NCBI RefSeq assembly: GCF_037176765.1
Contig: NC_090023.1
Span: 103,448,366 to 103,512,365, forward strand
DNA: 64,000 nt
Reading direction: 5' to 3'
Source: Anolis sagrei
Taxonomy: Eukaryota; Chordata; Lepidosauria; Squamata; Anolidae
Below are positions 34,224-46,200 of this stretch, in pieces (the first letter of the stretch is position 1; each line of letters begins with the position of its first letter). The notes under the pieces are model-generated. The model worked only from the letters and a program-made list of their open reading frames with translations, was not told the origin of the DNA and did not search any database. The translations under genes were made by a program, and so were the position numbers.

Positions 34224-37200
34224 CTAGAAAAACAAAAGAGAATATTTAGGAAGGAGTATGTTACATAGAGTTTTCATGAAAGAGGAGGATTCTTCCATTC
34301 CATAGGATTATTCCACGGGAGGATTATTCCATAGGTTTTGTAGCATGTGGCCATATTTGTCCTGCCCATCTTTTTGCTGCCCTTGGAACTGCAACACCTG
34401 AAAAACAGATGAAGTTCTAGTTTTTGTTTTTGGGGAGTGACTAATATGAATTGTTTCCAGGATTATTAGTTTGCTCAGCTCTGCTCTACTAGCCCCAAAA
34501 TGGTCACACAAACTATCTTAATACTAATAGAAATTATGCTGATAATGATTTCATTAGTTGGTGAATGTCTACGCACCTTTCCCTGCCTGCCTTTGTGGGA
34601 GATCAAAGAATCACCTGAAGGCGATTTTACTTTCACGTGGAAATAGAGGTTCACTAAAATCCCTGTGTGCTTCCTGCAGTGTGAAATTGAAGTGATGGGT
34701 GTCCCTGCTATTGCCTTTCAGAAAAAAAGTCTGCTACTTTTCTTACAGTATAGAAATACAACCTAAAATGAACGACAGGTTCAACAAGTCTAGTTGTTGC
34801 TTTCTGCTAAAATCTCCTATTAGTCTCTTCAAGCAAGAACTACCTGTTAAACAAAACACAGTTACATCCATACCAGGTACTACATATCTGTACAAAGAAC
34901 TGTATGTTTTGCAGTCCATGATCTCTCACCTGGCTCATTTTTGGTAGTTCTTTTTCTGCCTTTTTATCTTTTTCTTTGGCTAAGTCTTTGAGCATCTGCT
35001 TCAACTGCTTCTGATAATCTATGGTGTCACCTGTTTAAAAAGATAAAATTAAGGTACAATCCATGGCAAGATACAAAGCTGTGAGTTCTGAACAAGAAAA
35101 CAGAAGATCAAGCTGGGTAATATCCCCTCCTGTTGTTACCCAACAACTGCCTCTAACAGTCTTAGAGAACACTAGGATTTGCTTAATTCCTTTTTGAAGT
35201 CAACTAAATTGGTGGCCACCACTATCTTGTGGAAGGCACCCCTAGTGGTGCAATGGGTTAAACCCTTGTGCCAGCAGGACTGCTGACTGACAGGTCAGCG
35301 GTTTGAATCCAGGGAGAGTGGGCTGAGCTCCCTTTGTCAGCTCCAGCTCCCCAGGCGTTCCCCTGGGCAACGTCCTTGCAGATGGCCAATTCTCTCACAC
35401 CAGAAGCAACTTGCAGTTCCTCAAGTCATTCCTCACATGAAAAAAAATCACGTGGAAGCAAATTCAACAAGTTAAGAAAATTAAGCAAATTGTTCTTAAA
35501 TGAGCACCTAAAAATCAGATAGCTTACCATTAGATTTCCCAATTACTAGTGGTCTTGAGGTTGACAACAAAGGATTCCTTAGGGGTGACTGGCTGTCTCT
35601 GTCATCTTCTGTGAGTGCTATAAAAACAAACTAACTTTATTTATGATCACAGAATTACACCATACCCAAACCAGCTTTAGCAATTATTGGAGGAGATCAG
35701 TATTCTGTTGCTTCCACATTTGGTTCCAAACTTATTTTTTTATTGTCAAAGGCTTTCATGGCCTGAATCACTGGATTGTTGTAGGTTTTTTCGGGCTATG
35801 TGGCCATGTTCTAGAGGCATTCTCTCCTGACGTTTCGCCTGCATCTGTGGCAAGCATCCTCAGAGGTTGTGAGACCTCACGACCTCTGAGGATGCTTGCC
35901 ATAGATGCAGGCGAAACGTCAGGAGAGAATACCTCTAGAACATGGCCATATAGCCTGAAAAACCTATAACAACCTTATTTTTTATTTCTATCTATCTAGG
36001 TCCAGACTGAAAAGGTTATACTGGGATTGTCATGTTTTTAGCTGCAGTTATAGCCCCTAGGCTGGGAAGAAAACGAGAAGAAGTTTATGGGCTTCACGAA
36101 GAGAAAGGTGCTGCTGAGAGGATTGCAAGCTACCCAAATTGGACAATTCTGTATAAAAATGGCAATATACATTATGGCTTGCCAAATGCAAGCTAAACTA
36201 AAACAAAATGTACTGTAAGGTATATATATACAAGAAAGTCATGTGTTGACATAAACTAGGCAATACAAAATGAAAATTCTTACCAGGAGGAATGTGCAGC
36301 TTGTACAACAGTTTTATTTTTTCATTCATTTCTCCATTGTACATTGTATCTGAAAGAGAAAAGGTACCAGAGACTTGACCTTCCTTTTATCATTTCTCAC
36401 TATACAAAACAGTGAAGGAAAACAATGTTATACAAAGCTTTCTAAAACTGAAATGTTCATAGGTTTTTGGGTTTTGTGTGTCAGGAGTGACTTAACTGCA
36501 AGTCGCTTCTGGTGTGAGAGAACTGGCTATCTAAGTCAGGAGTGACTTAACTGCAAGTCGCTTCTGGTGTGAGAGAACTGGCTATCTGCAAGGATGTTAC
36601 CCAGGGGAAGCCCGGATGTTTGATGTTTTACCATCCTTGTGGGAGGCTTCTCTCATGTCCCCACATGAAGAGCTGGAGCTGACAAAGGGAGCTCAATCTG
36701 CCGGCACAAGGGTTTAACCCATTGCGCCACCAGGGACTCCATAAGTTAATTACTAATTCTTTTGTGTTTAAAAGAATTAAAAGGTAACTTTAATGAGTGA
36801 CACTTGACTGTAAGCCTTGAGGTGGTAGTATCTTTCCCAAGTTTCTATTCAAGTTGGAAAAGCAAACTAAAAGGGTAACAGTGGATAAGTGCTTCACAGT
36901 GCCAAATGAAATGACACCCTGTAGACTTTAGAAGATCAATTCTAGCTATGTGCAGCTATCAGTAGGAAAAGCAACTTTATGATTCCTAGTGGCCAAATTA
37001 CCCAAAGAAGCACACAGTGATGAAACCCATATGCAGCAGTATATCCCCTTCTGAAAATTCCCCATAGTTACCTAAACACCCAGCAAAAGCTTTGAATTCA
37101 ATCAGGTGATCCATGTTTTCATCCAGGAGCCGGAACAGTCTTTCTGCTACAACCTCGGTATGTTCTCCACATGTCCAGGGTGACACAAGCTTATAAAGGT

Positions 37201-40200
37201 TTGTGAATTGATGACAGTCAATCCTATATTGCTCAGCATAAGGTCTGCTGGGGTCATGGCGTTGAATTACCACCGCACTATTCCATTCCCAATAGCAGCT
37301 TATTAAATGTTCTTTCTAAATTTTTTGAAAATACAAATTTAGAAAGAAAACATCTGTTGCAGAGCAAATATTTAAATCCAAGTTAAAACAGCATATTAAC
37401 ACAAGCACATAATAATGTATACTGTCAGGGTTGTTTACTATGTAATGAACATAGGAAAATAAGTGTTGGTCCTTTTCATATTTGTAGAGTTTAGGGCAGG
37501 CATGGATAAACTTGGGCCCTCCAGGTATTTTGGGCTTCAACTCCCACAGTGTGGTTATGACGTGTCAAGCAAATTTTAGTAGGACACCAGAAAATAAATA
37601 AAGGTTGCTTACCTGTAACAGTATTTCTTCGAGTGTCTATCCGTGAAATTCACACCTATGGGTTCTCCTGTGCGCATGTGCAGCAATCCGGAACTTCTAG
37701 AATTTTTAATGAATTTTTAAATGATTATTTAAAGAATAAACATAAGCCCCGCCCACTCTCCGCCCCCCCCCCCCCGGTATATCAGCCCCCGCGGGCGTCT
37801 GAGAGGTAGTTCCCCCAGCGCCAAATAGAAGCTTAATGGAGGCATGACAGAGGGGAGGATGGGCGGGTTGTGTGAATTTCACGGATAGACACTCGAAGAA
37901 ATACGGTTACAGGTAAGCAACCTTTATTTTTTCTTCGTGTCTTCCATGAAATGCACACCTATGGGTGAATAGCAAGCTACTGACCTGGAGGTGGGTCATG
38001 CCACACAGGAAAACAGTACAGCTCTGCCGAAGGCTGCATCCTTCTTGGCCAATACATCCGGTTTGTAGTGTGATGCAAACGTGGACGGTGTGGACCACGT
38101 TGCCGCTCTACAGATCTGGTCAAGCGGAACTCCACGCAAAAAGGCTTGGGAGGTGGAGAGTGATCTGGTTGAGTGGGCCACCACGCGAGATGGTGGTTGC
38201 TTTCCTGCCAATTGGTAGGCTAGTCGGATCGTCGAAACGATCCAAGAGGCTATGCCCTGGGAAGAGACAGGGTGCCCCATCATGTCTTTCCTGTATTTTA
38301 AAAAGAGCCTTGGGGATTTCCTATGAGGGGATGTCCTATGCAAATAGAATGAAATGGCCCTCTTAACATCCAATGAATGGAGGGCCACCTCAAGTGGAGA
38401 CGATGGATTCGGGAAGAACGCTGGTAGTATGATGTCTTGAGACATGTGGAAGTGAGAGACTACTTTAGTTAAGAAAGTGACATCGGTACGAAGGACAACC
38501 TTGTCATCGTGGAACCTCACGTACGGTGGGTCCGATCTGAGGGCCGTGAGTTCACTGGCTCTTCTGGCCGAGGTGATAGCCACCAGGAATGCTGTTTTCC
38601 AAGAGAGGTGAGATATGTCATTGGAGGCCATGGGCTCAAAAGGCGGCTTTGATAGCTGGGATAGCACCAGCTCTAGGCTCCATTGTGGGGGAGGGGGGGC
38701 GACAGGCGGGTGGATATTTTTGTATCCTTTTAAAAACAATTGAACCAAATGATCTTGAAAAAGGGACGGCAAGCCACGTTTTCTTCTAAAGGATGATATA
38801 GCAGCTAGGTAGCACTTAACTGAAGAGAGGGAAAAACCTTTATTAGAAAGGTGGACTAGGAAGTCTAGCACTATGGAGACGGGAGCTGTAGAAGGGTTGT
38901 GTCCAACTGATTTTGTGAATGTCGTGAATAATGACCACTTATAGGCATAAGACTTTGTGGTGGATGGTTTATGAGCAGCGAGGAGTATGCGTGATACCTC
39001 CTCTGATAGATTCATTGTGGTCTGATCCTCCATGCCGTTAAGCGGAGGGAGGGGAGGTCTGGGTGGAGAACGAGCCCGTTCTCCACCGTGAGGAGGTCTG
39101 GCAAGGGATCCAGATGGAAGTATTCCGTGTTGGAAATTTGGAGGAGTGTGGCAAACCAATGTTGGCGTGGCCACCAAGGGGCGATCAGGATGCAATCCAA
39201 GTTGTCCTGAATTATCTTGGCTATGACTGGGGATAGGAGAGGGAGGGGTGGAAAAATGTAGATGAAGTTCAGTGTCCATTGGAAGAGGAAGGCGTCCCCA
39301 AGACAACCTGGGGATGCGTGAGGGAGGAGTCTTGCGCAGTATGTTGGGCAGTGGGTGTTCATTGGGGACGCGAACAGATCTATTGCGGGCGTCCCCCATT
39401 TGTGTGTGATGGCTTGGAATTGGGACATGTGGAGATGCCATTTGTGGTTGTTCTTTGATGTTCTGCTTAGTGAATCTGCCAATGTGTTGTCTTGGCCCGG
39501 TAGGTGGATGGCCGAGAGGAGGATGTTTTTCTGAATGCACCATTCCCAGATGCGAGTTGAGATTGACGTCAGTGTTTGGGATCGAGTTCCCCCCTGTTTG
39601 TTGATGTAATATTTGACTGCAGTATTGTCTGTTACTATTTGGACTATATGGTTGGAGGTGATGCGGGCGAAGGCTCGAAGGGCCTTCTCCACCGCCATCA
39701 TTTCTAGTGCATTTATGTGGAAGCAGCGCTCCTGAGGGAGCCAGTGACCGCTGATTTTGAATCCCTTGAGATGTGCTCCCCAGCCTGAGTTGGAGGCGTC
39801 CGTTGTCAGGGACATGGATGGATGTGGTTGTATGAATGGCATGCCTAGGCGAACATTGTGTACTCTTGTCCACCATGTGAGGGAGCGTAGCACCACGTGT
39901 GGAGGGTGGAGGATTCGGGACTGTGGATCGTGGAGGGGGTCGAAAGTTCTGATGAACCAGTTCTGCAGAGGCCTCATCCGAAGCCGGGCAAAGGGGGTTA
40001 CGCTGGTGGTAGATGCCATATGGCCAAGTATAGATTGGATGGCCCAGGCCGAGGCCTGTTGTGTTTGGATGAGTGAAAGAATAGCTTGTTGGAGTTTCAA
40101 AAAGCGGTCCTCTGGGAGGAAGGCTCTTTGGAGTCTGGAGTCTATGATGGCTCCTATGAATTGGATGCGTTGTGTTGGTTGAAGATGCGATTTTTCGTGG

Positions 40201-43200
40201 TTCACCACTAAGCCGAGATCCTGTAAAAGAGATAAGGTGTAGTGAATATCTGTGCATAATTGAGACTTTGAAGTCGAGGCCAACATCCAGTCATCCAGGT
40301 ACGGGAAAACTGTTATGCCTTGTTGGCGGAGGTGTGCGGCTATGACCGCCATGCATTTTGTAAACACCCTGGGGGCGGTGGACAAGCCAAAAGGTAGAGA
40401 ATTAAACGAAAAATGGTAATTTTGGACCGTGAAGGTAAGAAACCTTCGGTGGGAGTGTCTAATTGAGATGTTGAAGTATGCATCTCATAGGTCAACTGTT
40501 GCTAACCATGCCCCTTCGGGAATGAAGGGAAGAATGTTGGGAAGAGTGACCATGCGAAATCTGCGTGGGGTGATGAAGGTGTTGAGTTTGCGGAGGTCCA
40601 AAATGGGCCGTAGTCCGCCATCTTTTTTCTCTATGAGAAAGTAATGAGAATAGAAGCAGATGTTAGATGTGTGTGAAGGTATGGAGGAGATTGCTCCTTT
40701 AATGAGCAAGGAGTGAACCTCGTCCCATATGGTCTGGGAGGGTTGTGTGATGATGACTTTCCCAACAGGTGGGTAGTCATCAAACTCAATTGCATAACCT
40801 CTATCAATTATATCAAGGACCCAAGTGTCTGTGGTTATGGATTGCCACTGTGGGAGGAATGAATGTAGTCTATTGAGGTAAGTGAGGTGTTGGGTGGTTG
40901 GAGGGGGAGGGAAGGATATGCTAAAAACGTCTTTTGTTGTTGTTTGGGGGTCTGGTACCACGGTACTGACCTCTTGAGGGAAGTGGAGGGCGTCTCGTAG
41001 CTGCAGTGGGCGCATATGGTCGTTGTCGTCCTCTGTAGAATGAGGTGTTGTAAGGTTTGTTATAAAAGTGGGGGCGATAATAGTAGGAGCCCCAGCGCTG
41101 TCGTTGGTAAGTGTACGGTTGTTGGTCATATTTGTACACTGTTTGTTTCATCTCATGAGAGTGTTTTAGTTGTGAGTCAGTCTCAGGGTTGAATAGGCCT
41201 GCCTCATCCATAGGGAGGTCCTCAATGAGAGAACGTTGAGATTGAGAAAGGATAGCAGCTCTAAGCCATGCATGACGACGAAGGGCTACTGATCCTGCAA
41301 TTAGTTTCCCAGAATTATCAGCAGTGTTTCTTGCTAGGTCTTTTTGCAGTTTGGCTAAGAGAAGGGCTTCTTGTTGGAAAGCCTTAGCCAGTGGTTGCTC
41401 AGTTGGTGGTAAGAGTTCTAGGTATGGGGATATCTTGTTCCAGAGTAAAGTCTGGTAAACACTCATGTAAACCCCATAATGGGCCATGCGTGCAAAAAGG
41501 CATGCTGAGGAATAGAATTTTTTGGCCATAGCGTCTAGCTTCCTCCCTTCTTTGTCAGAGGGGGCTGCTTGGTTTCTTTGGATAGGTTTTGGTTGAGCAT
41601 CGGTCACCACAGAGTTTGCCTTAGGCATCTTAGAGAGCCATGAGGCTGTGGAAAGATCAATACGGTATAAATTTTCTGCTCTTTTAGGGGTTGCTGGAAC
41701 CAAGGCTGGGGCAACTCCTGTATTTTTTAGAATTTTCAAGAGAAATGGAAGTGTGGGCAACACAGTAGATGTAGGTGTTTGTTGTTCAGTGGATGTAAAA
41801 CATTGATCTGACACAGTATCTGAAGGTTCAGGAGTGGCAAGGTTTAGGGCTTTGGCAAGTCTTATTAACAGAGCTGAGAATTTTTTAAAATCTTCTAAAT
41901 GTTGAGGGGAAGGGTCAGGGTCTGGTTGGGGATCTTGAATGACTGGTGTGTCATCTGTGGACTCCAAATCGATTGTATCTGTTTCTATTTGGGGGGGCAT
42001 GGTAGGTTCCAAAGTAAAGCCCTGGGGATCCATCTCCCCTTGGGGATTTGGGGGACGAGAGAGTGTAGCGGAAGGAGGTTCACGCGGGGGTTGGGGAAAG
42101 TTTGGATCAGGGTAATGAGGTGGATGGATTCCCCTGAATGAATCGGGGGGGGGGGGGTAGTAGAAGGGATAAACAGGGAAGGGAGGAGGGGGAGGGTACA
42201 TGTGATAAGGGTATTCCTGGTATCCATAAGACTGCTGGTGAGAAGGAGGCACTGTGCGCGTCCTTTTGGGAGGGGGAAGAGAAGGAGTTGTGGACTGGCG
42301 TGGAACCGGGGATGGAGAGCGGCGGCGGCGCCCGCTGGAGTGTGCCGAGGCGCTGGGCTGAGCCGGGGATGGTGACTCATCCGGTTCCGGGGATTGGGGA
42401 GGGCTGAGTGAAGGAGGAGGTGAATTTTGAGAGGGCAGGAGGGGCGGGGGGGAGAGAGAAGTGTCTGGAGGAGGCTGGGTTACAGCTCCATGTGGGGAGC
42501 TAAGAGCTCGAGAGGAGGGAGATGGGAGGGGTCTTCCATGTGGAGGAGGGAAGGGAGCGGTTCCTGGAGCTGCAAAGTGGAACCGGGGAGAAAAGGCACA
42601 GTCTGCAATACAGGGGGACTCAAGGGCTGTGTGCCAGTGAGTTGCCGTCCCTTTTTTTGTTTGTTTGATTTTTCTTTCGCTTTTGAAGACCTCGTGGTCT
42701 GTTTAGCTGTTTTGGATTTCTTTTTCTGCGGCTCCACAGTGGGAGAGTCCGCTTGCTCTCTGTCCCGCCTATCCCCAACGCGTGGGGAGGGAGGCTGGGA
42801 GGTAACTTGAACAGGGGAGGATTGAGAAGGGGCGGGAGGAGCTTGCGGGGCCAGGGCCTGCTTGTATAGGAGAGCTTTTAGTCTGGCATCTCTGCCTTTG
42901 CGAGCTCTGGACGTGAAGCTAAGGCAAATCTCGCAAGTCTGGAGATTGTGGGTCTCTCCTAGACATAAAAGGCATTTAGAGTGTTTGTCTGCCTCGGGGA
43001 GATTGGCCCCGCAGGAGGAGCAGTTTTTAAAACAGAGGGAAGACATCTAGCCTGATTTAGAATGGTCGTCAGCCGGTCCGTGGTCGAAGGAAGGAGAGGT
43101 CTGGTAGTCGAGGGAGAATCCTGGGTCAAAAAGCCAACAGAGTCCAAAAAAGAGAAGGAGAAGTCCTGACGATGCTGCCTGTTTGGCGTGGAAAAAGGAA

Positions 43201-46200
43201 CTACCTCTCAGACGCCCGCGGGGGCTGATATACCGGGGGGGCGGAGAGTGGGCGGGGCTTATGTTTATTCTTTAAATAATCATTTAAAAATTCATTAAAA
43301 ATTCTAGAAGTTCCGGATTGCTGCGCATGCGCACAGGAGAACCCATAGGTGTGCATTTCACGGAAGACACGAAGAAAAAATGCAGGGCATCAGAATGGCA
43401 AGTCTTCTTAATCCCCCAAATGGATAGGTGCTGCATAACCACACCCATGCATGTGGGCCACAGCCAACAAAGGCCATATGTTCAACAGCTATAAAAGGCT
43501 GTTGAACCCAGATATAAAGGCACAGAACTCCACATGGCTAAGGTCCTAAATAGCCCAGAAATACTTCGGCACAAATATTAAGATACACATCGTAAATGGG
43601 CATTTGCCAGTTTGTTTTGTGTGCTTATCTGTTAATTCTTGACTAATAGTACCCATGAATTCCATAATGGTTTTAAAGTATTTTCAAAACAGCTTTTAGT
43701 GGATTGCTTTCTGAATACATTTTTATACATATGTCTATATACATTTAGAAATGACATTATAGGGGGGTTTTTGTTCTTGTTTTATGCCCTCAAGTAATTT
43801 CTGTCCTAGGCTAACCATATCATGGAGTTTCCTTGGAATAATCTGTTCAAAGGTAAGTTGTCATTGCCTTCTTGAGACTGAGTGAGCACAATTTGTCCAA
43901 AACCATCTTGTAGGTTTCTCTGTTCCAGGGTTCTAGTCCAACATCTGGCCTATGGCACTACACTGGTTCTTGTTTCAAGAGGCACTAGGGCATTCCAAGC
44001 CCTGAAGAGAGGCAGAAAGTGGGGGGAAATTCCCCTCATGCTTCCAAAAGGTTTTTTTGGTGGGTGAACACTTTTTTTCATTCTGAGGGCAATGATGGGG
44101 ACTACAAAGACGGTGCTCTCCTTGTTGTAAGCAGGACAAATCTCGGAGAACGTTATTCTATAATAGAGACATACATACCTTAAACAAGTCATACAGTTCT
44201 TCCAACTCTTCTGGAACAATGGAAACATCTGGGATGACCACTCTGAGCTGAGAAAAAGGGAAGGAAACCAAAAATAAAGTGACACTACTGCAGGTGCATC
44301 ACTTTTCTTTTGCTCTGCTTTTCACTTTCTCTGGCCCGTTGTTTTATCAGTGGCTTAGCAACACCTATTTTCTTATTGCCCAGAAAGAGCTCAACGTTTT
44401 CATTCTCGTATTGCAAGATGTCTTGATAACCCTAAATGTTTCGTGTTCCACTACTTGCTGGAATAAAAGGACTACAAAGCAGAGTTGTAAAGTTAACCAG
44501 CCCAGAGCCCCACATTTCTTCCTGTTGTGGGACAAACATTTCACCATTTGGAAAACTCGAGAATGGCACAAGAAAATATGGAAACAGCCGATATCGAGCA
44601 CCTTAACGTCGCTCTTTTCAGCTTCAAGATTCATATGGGTGTGTGACATTAATATTTATTTATTTATTGTTTGCATCCCGCTTTCTCTCTCAAAGCGGCG
44701 TATATATAGTAAAACCAATACAAGTCAATTTAAACCCCGCAAATACACAAACATTAAAATATAATTAAGTATTAAAAGTATTAAAAGTAAACAGTTCAGG
44801 TCCTTAAAACTGATTAAGAAACTATTCATAGCTAAAACCACAGCTCCCTTTAACCTGATCTTAAAAATCTCCTCCTTCAAAAGTCTGTCTGAATAAAAGG
44901 GCCATCGCTTGCAGCCAGGAGGGAGGGGGCCATTCTGGCTTCCCTAGGAAGAAGGGAGTTTCATAGCTGAGGGAAAGCCACTGAGAAAGAAGGCTCTATC
45001 TCTCCTCACCAATTGAGCTTGAAATGGAGGTGGGACCGAGAGAAGGCACTCTCCTGAAGATCTCAGGGCCCAAGCAGGTTCATACAAAGAGATGCAATCA
45101 GCCAAATAGCCTAAACCTGAGACGTCTACGGCTTTAAATGTCACAACCATCATTAACTTTACTTACTGGTTCTATTAGTAAGGTTCTACACAGGATGGGG
45201 AAGCTGGTGTTTATAGCTCATGTCTGGCATGGTTATAAAATAATTTTGAAACATTTTGGATTTCCACATCACTCACCACATTTTGTTTTGTGGTTTCTTC
45301 ATGGCTCTGGAGGACACGGATCCTGTGCTTGTAGCGCATGCACTCAATCTGCTCCACAGAATAGTCTCCAAATTTCTAGAATACAGGAATGACTTATTAC
45401 TTTAGTCGTAAAGTGCACCTCAGGCAATGTAATTAAACCAGAAACTATAGTATGTCTGTCACTGAGTCCTTTCACTCTCACTCCAAAATCTGGTTTCAAA
45501 CTCATTAACTGCTGTTTTCATAATTACCTCATAAGAATCCCGAATCAGATCTGCTATCTCTGTTGTGGGACAGGGTTCCAGATCATCGCTGAAAAAGGCA
45601 TGCTGGTTCCCGATCAGTGGCAAAGGACTTTCCTCATTCTTAACATGATCCAAAAACCTGTAAGAAATGCATATTCAGATCCACAAGGCAACACCCAATG
45701 TTGTGCACACACATTTGCCCTTGTGCAATGGGACTCTCCCACTAAGGCCCCATTTCCTCTTCCCTAAATTTAATACAGAGATTTCCCCAAAACTATAGAG
45801 CAGACTTTTTTTCGTGTCAGGAGCAACTTGAGAAACTGCAAGTTGCTTCTGGTGTGAGAGAACTGGCCATCTGCAAGGACGTTGCCCACAGGACACCTGG
45901 ATGTTTTATCACCTTGTGGGAGGCTTCTCTCATGTAGCCGGATGAGAAGCTGGAGTGACAGACACCTCACCCTGCTCCCCAGATTTGAACTGCTGACCGC
46001 CCTGCCAGCACAAGGGTTTAACATGTTGTACCACCAGGACCTCCTATAGAGCAGATGGGGAGGGTGCTATAGAGAGCAGAACTAGCACCCTTTCTTCCAC
46101 TGAGAGAAACTTCTGGATTCCTCCCTCCATCTGTTCTTACATTGCATTACTTGGCTTTTGGTATTTCTCATTTCTTTAAAACAATTCTTACTGAAGCAAA

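Larger units (their letters stand above)
37596..43380 (-). mobile_element. DIRS-type (tyrosine-recombinase) retrotransposon copy in a TBC1D8 intron
   Basis: A 5.8-kb fossil element, same orientation as TBC1D8. Parts in element order: right inverted terminal repeat, gag-like region, reverse transcriptase with RNase H, tyrosine recombinase, internal complementary region, left inverted terminal repeat. No target duplication is visible. A shared AAA closes both ends, as expected for recombinase-mediated insertion. Terminal repeats are nearly identical and the coding regions are largely open, with about two or three apparent breaks, so the copy looks young but broken. LTR elements are excluded by the inverted termini and the recombinase. 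Family named from these hallmarks. Confidence 0.92.

Noticed and set aside
37757-43240. Runs of C or G at several places (also 16741, 20632, 33120, 61712) as possible G-quadruplex controls
   Set aside because: Single homopolymer runs inside repeats or introns; their lengths are prone to sequencing error and none sits at a promoter.
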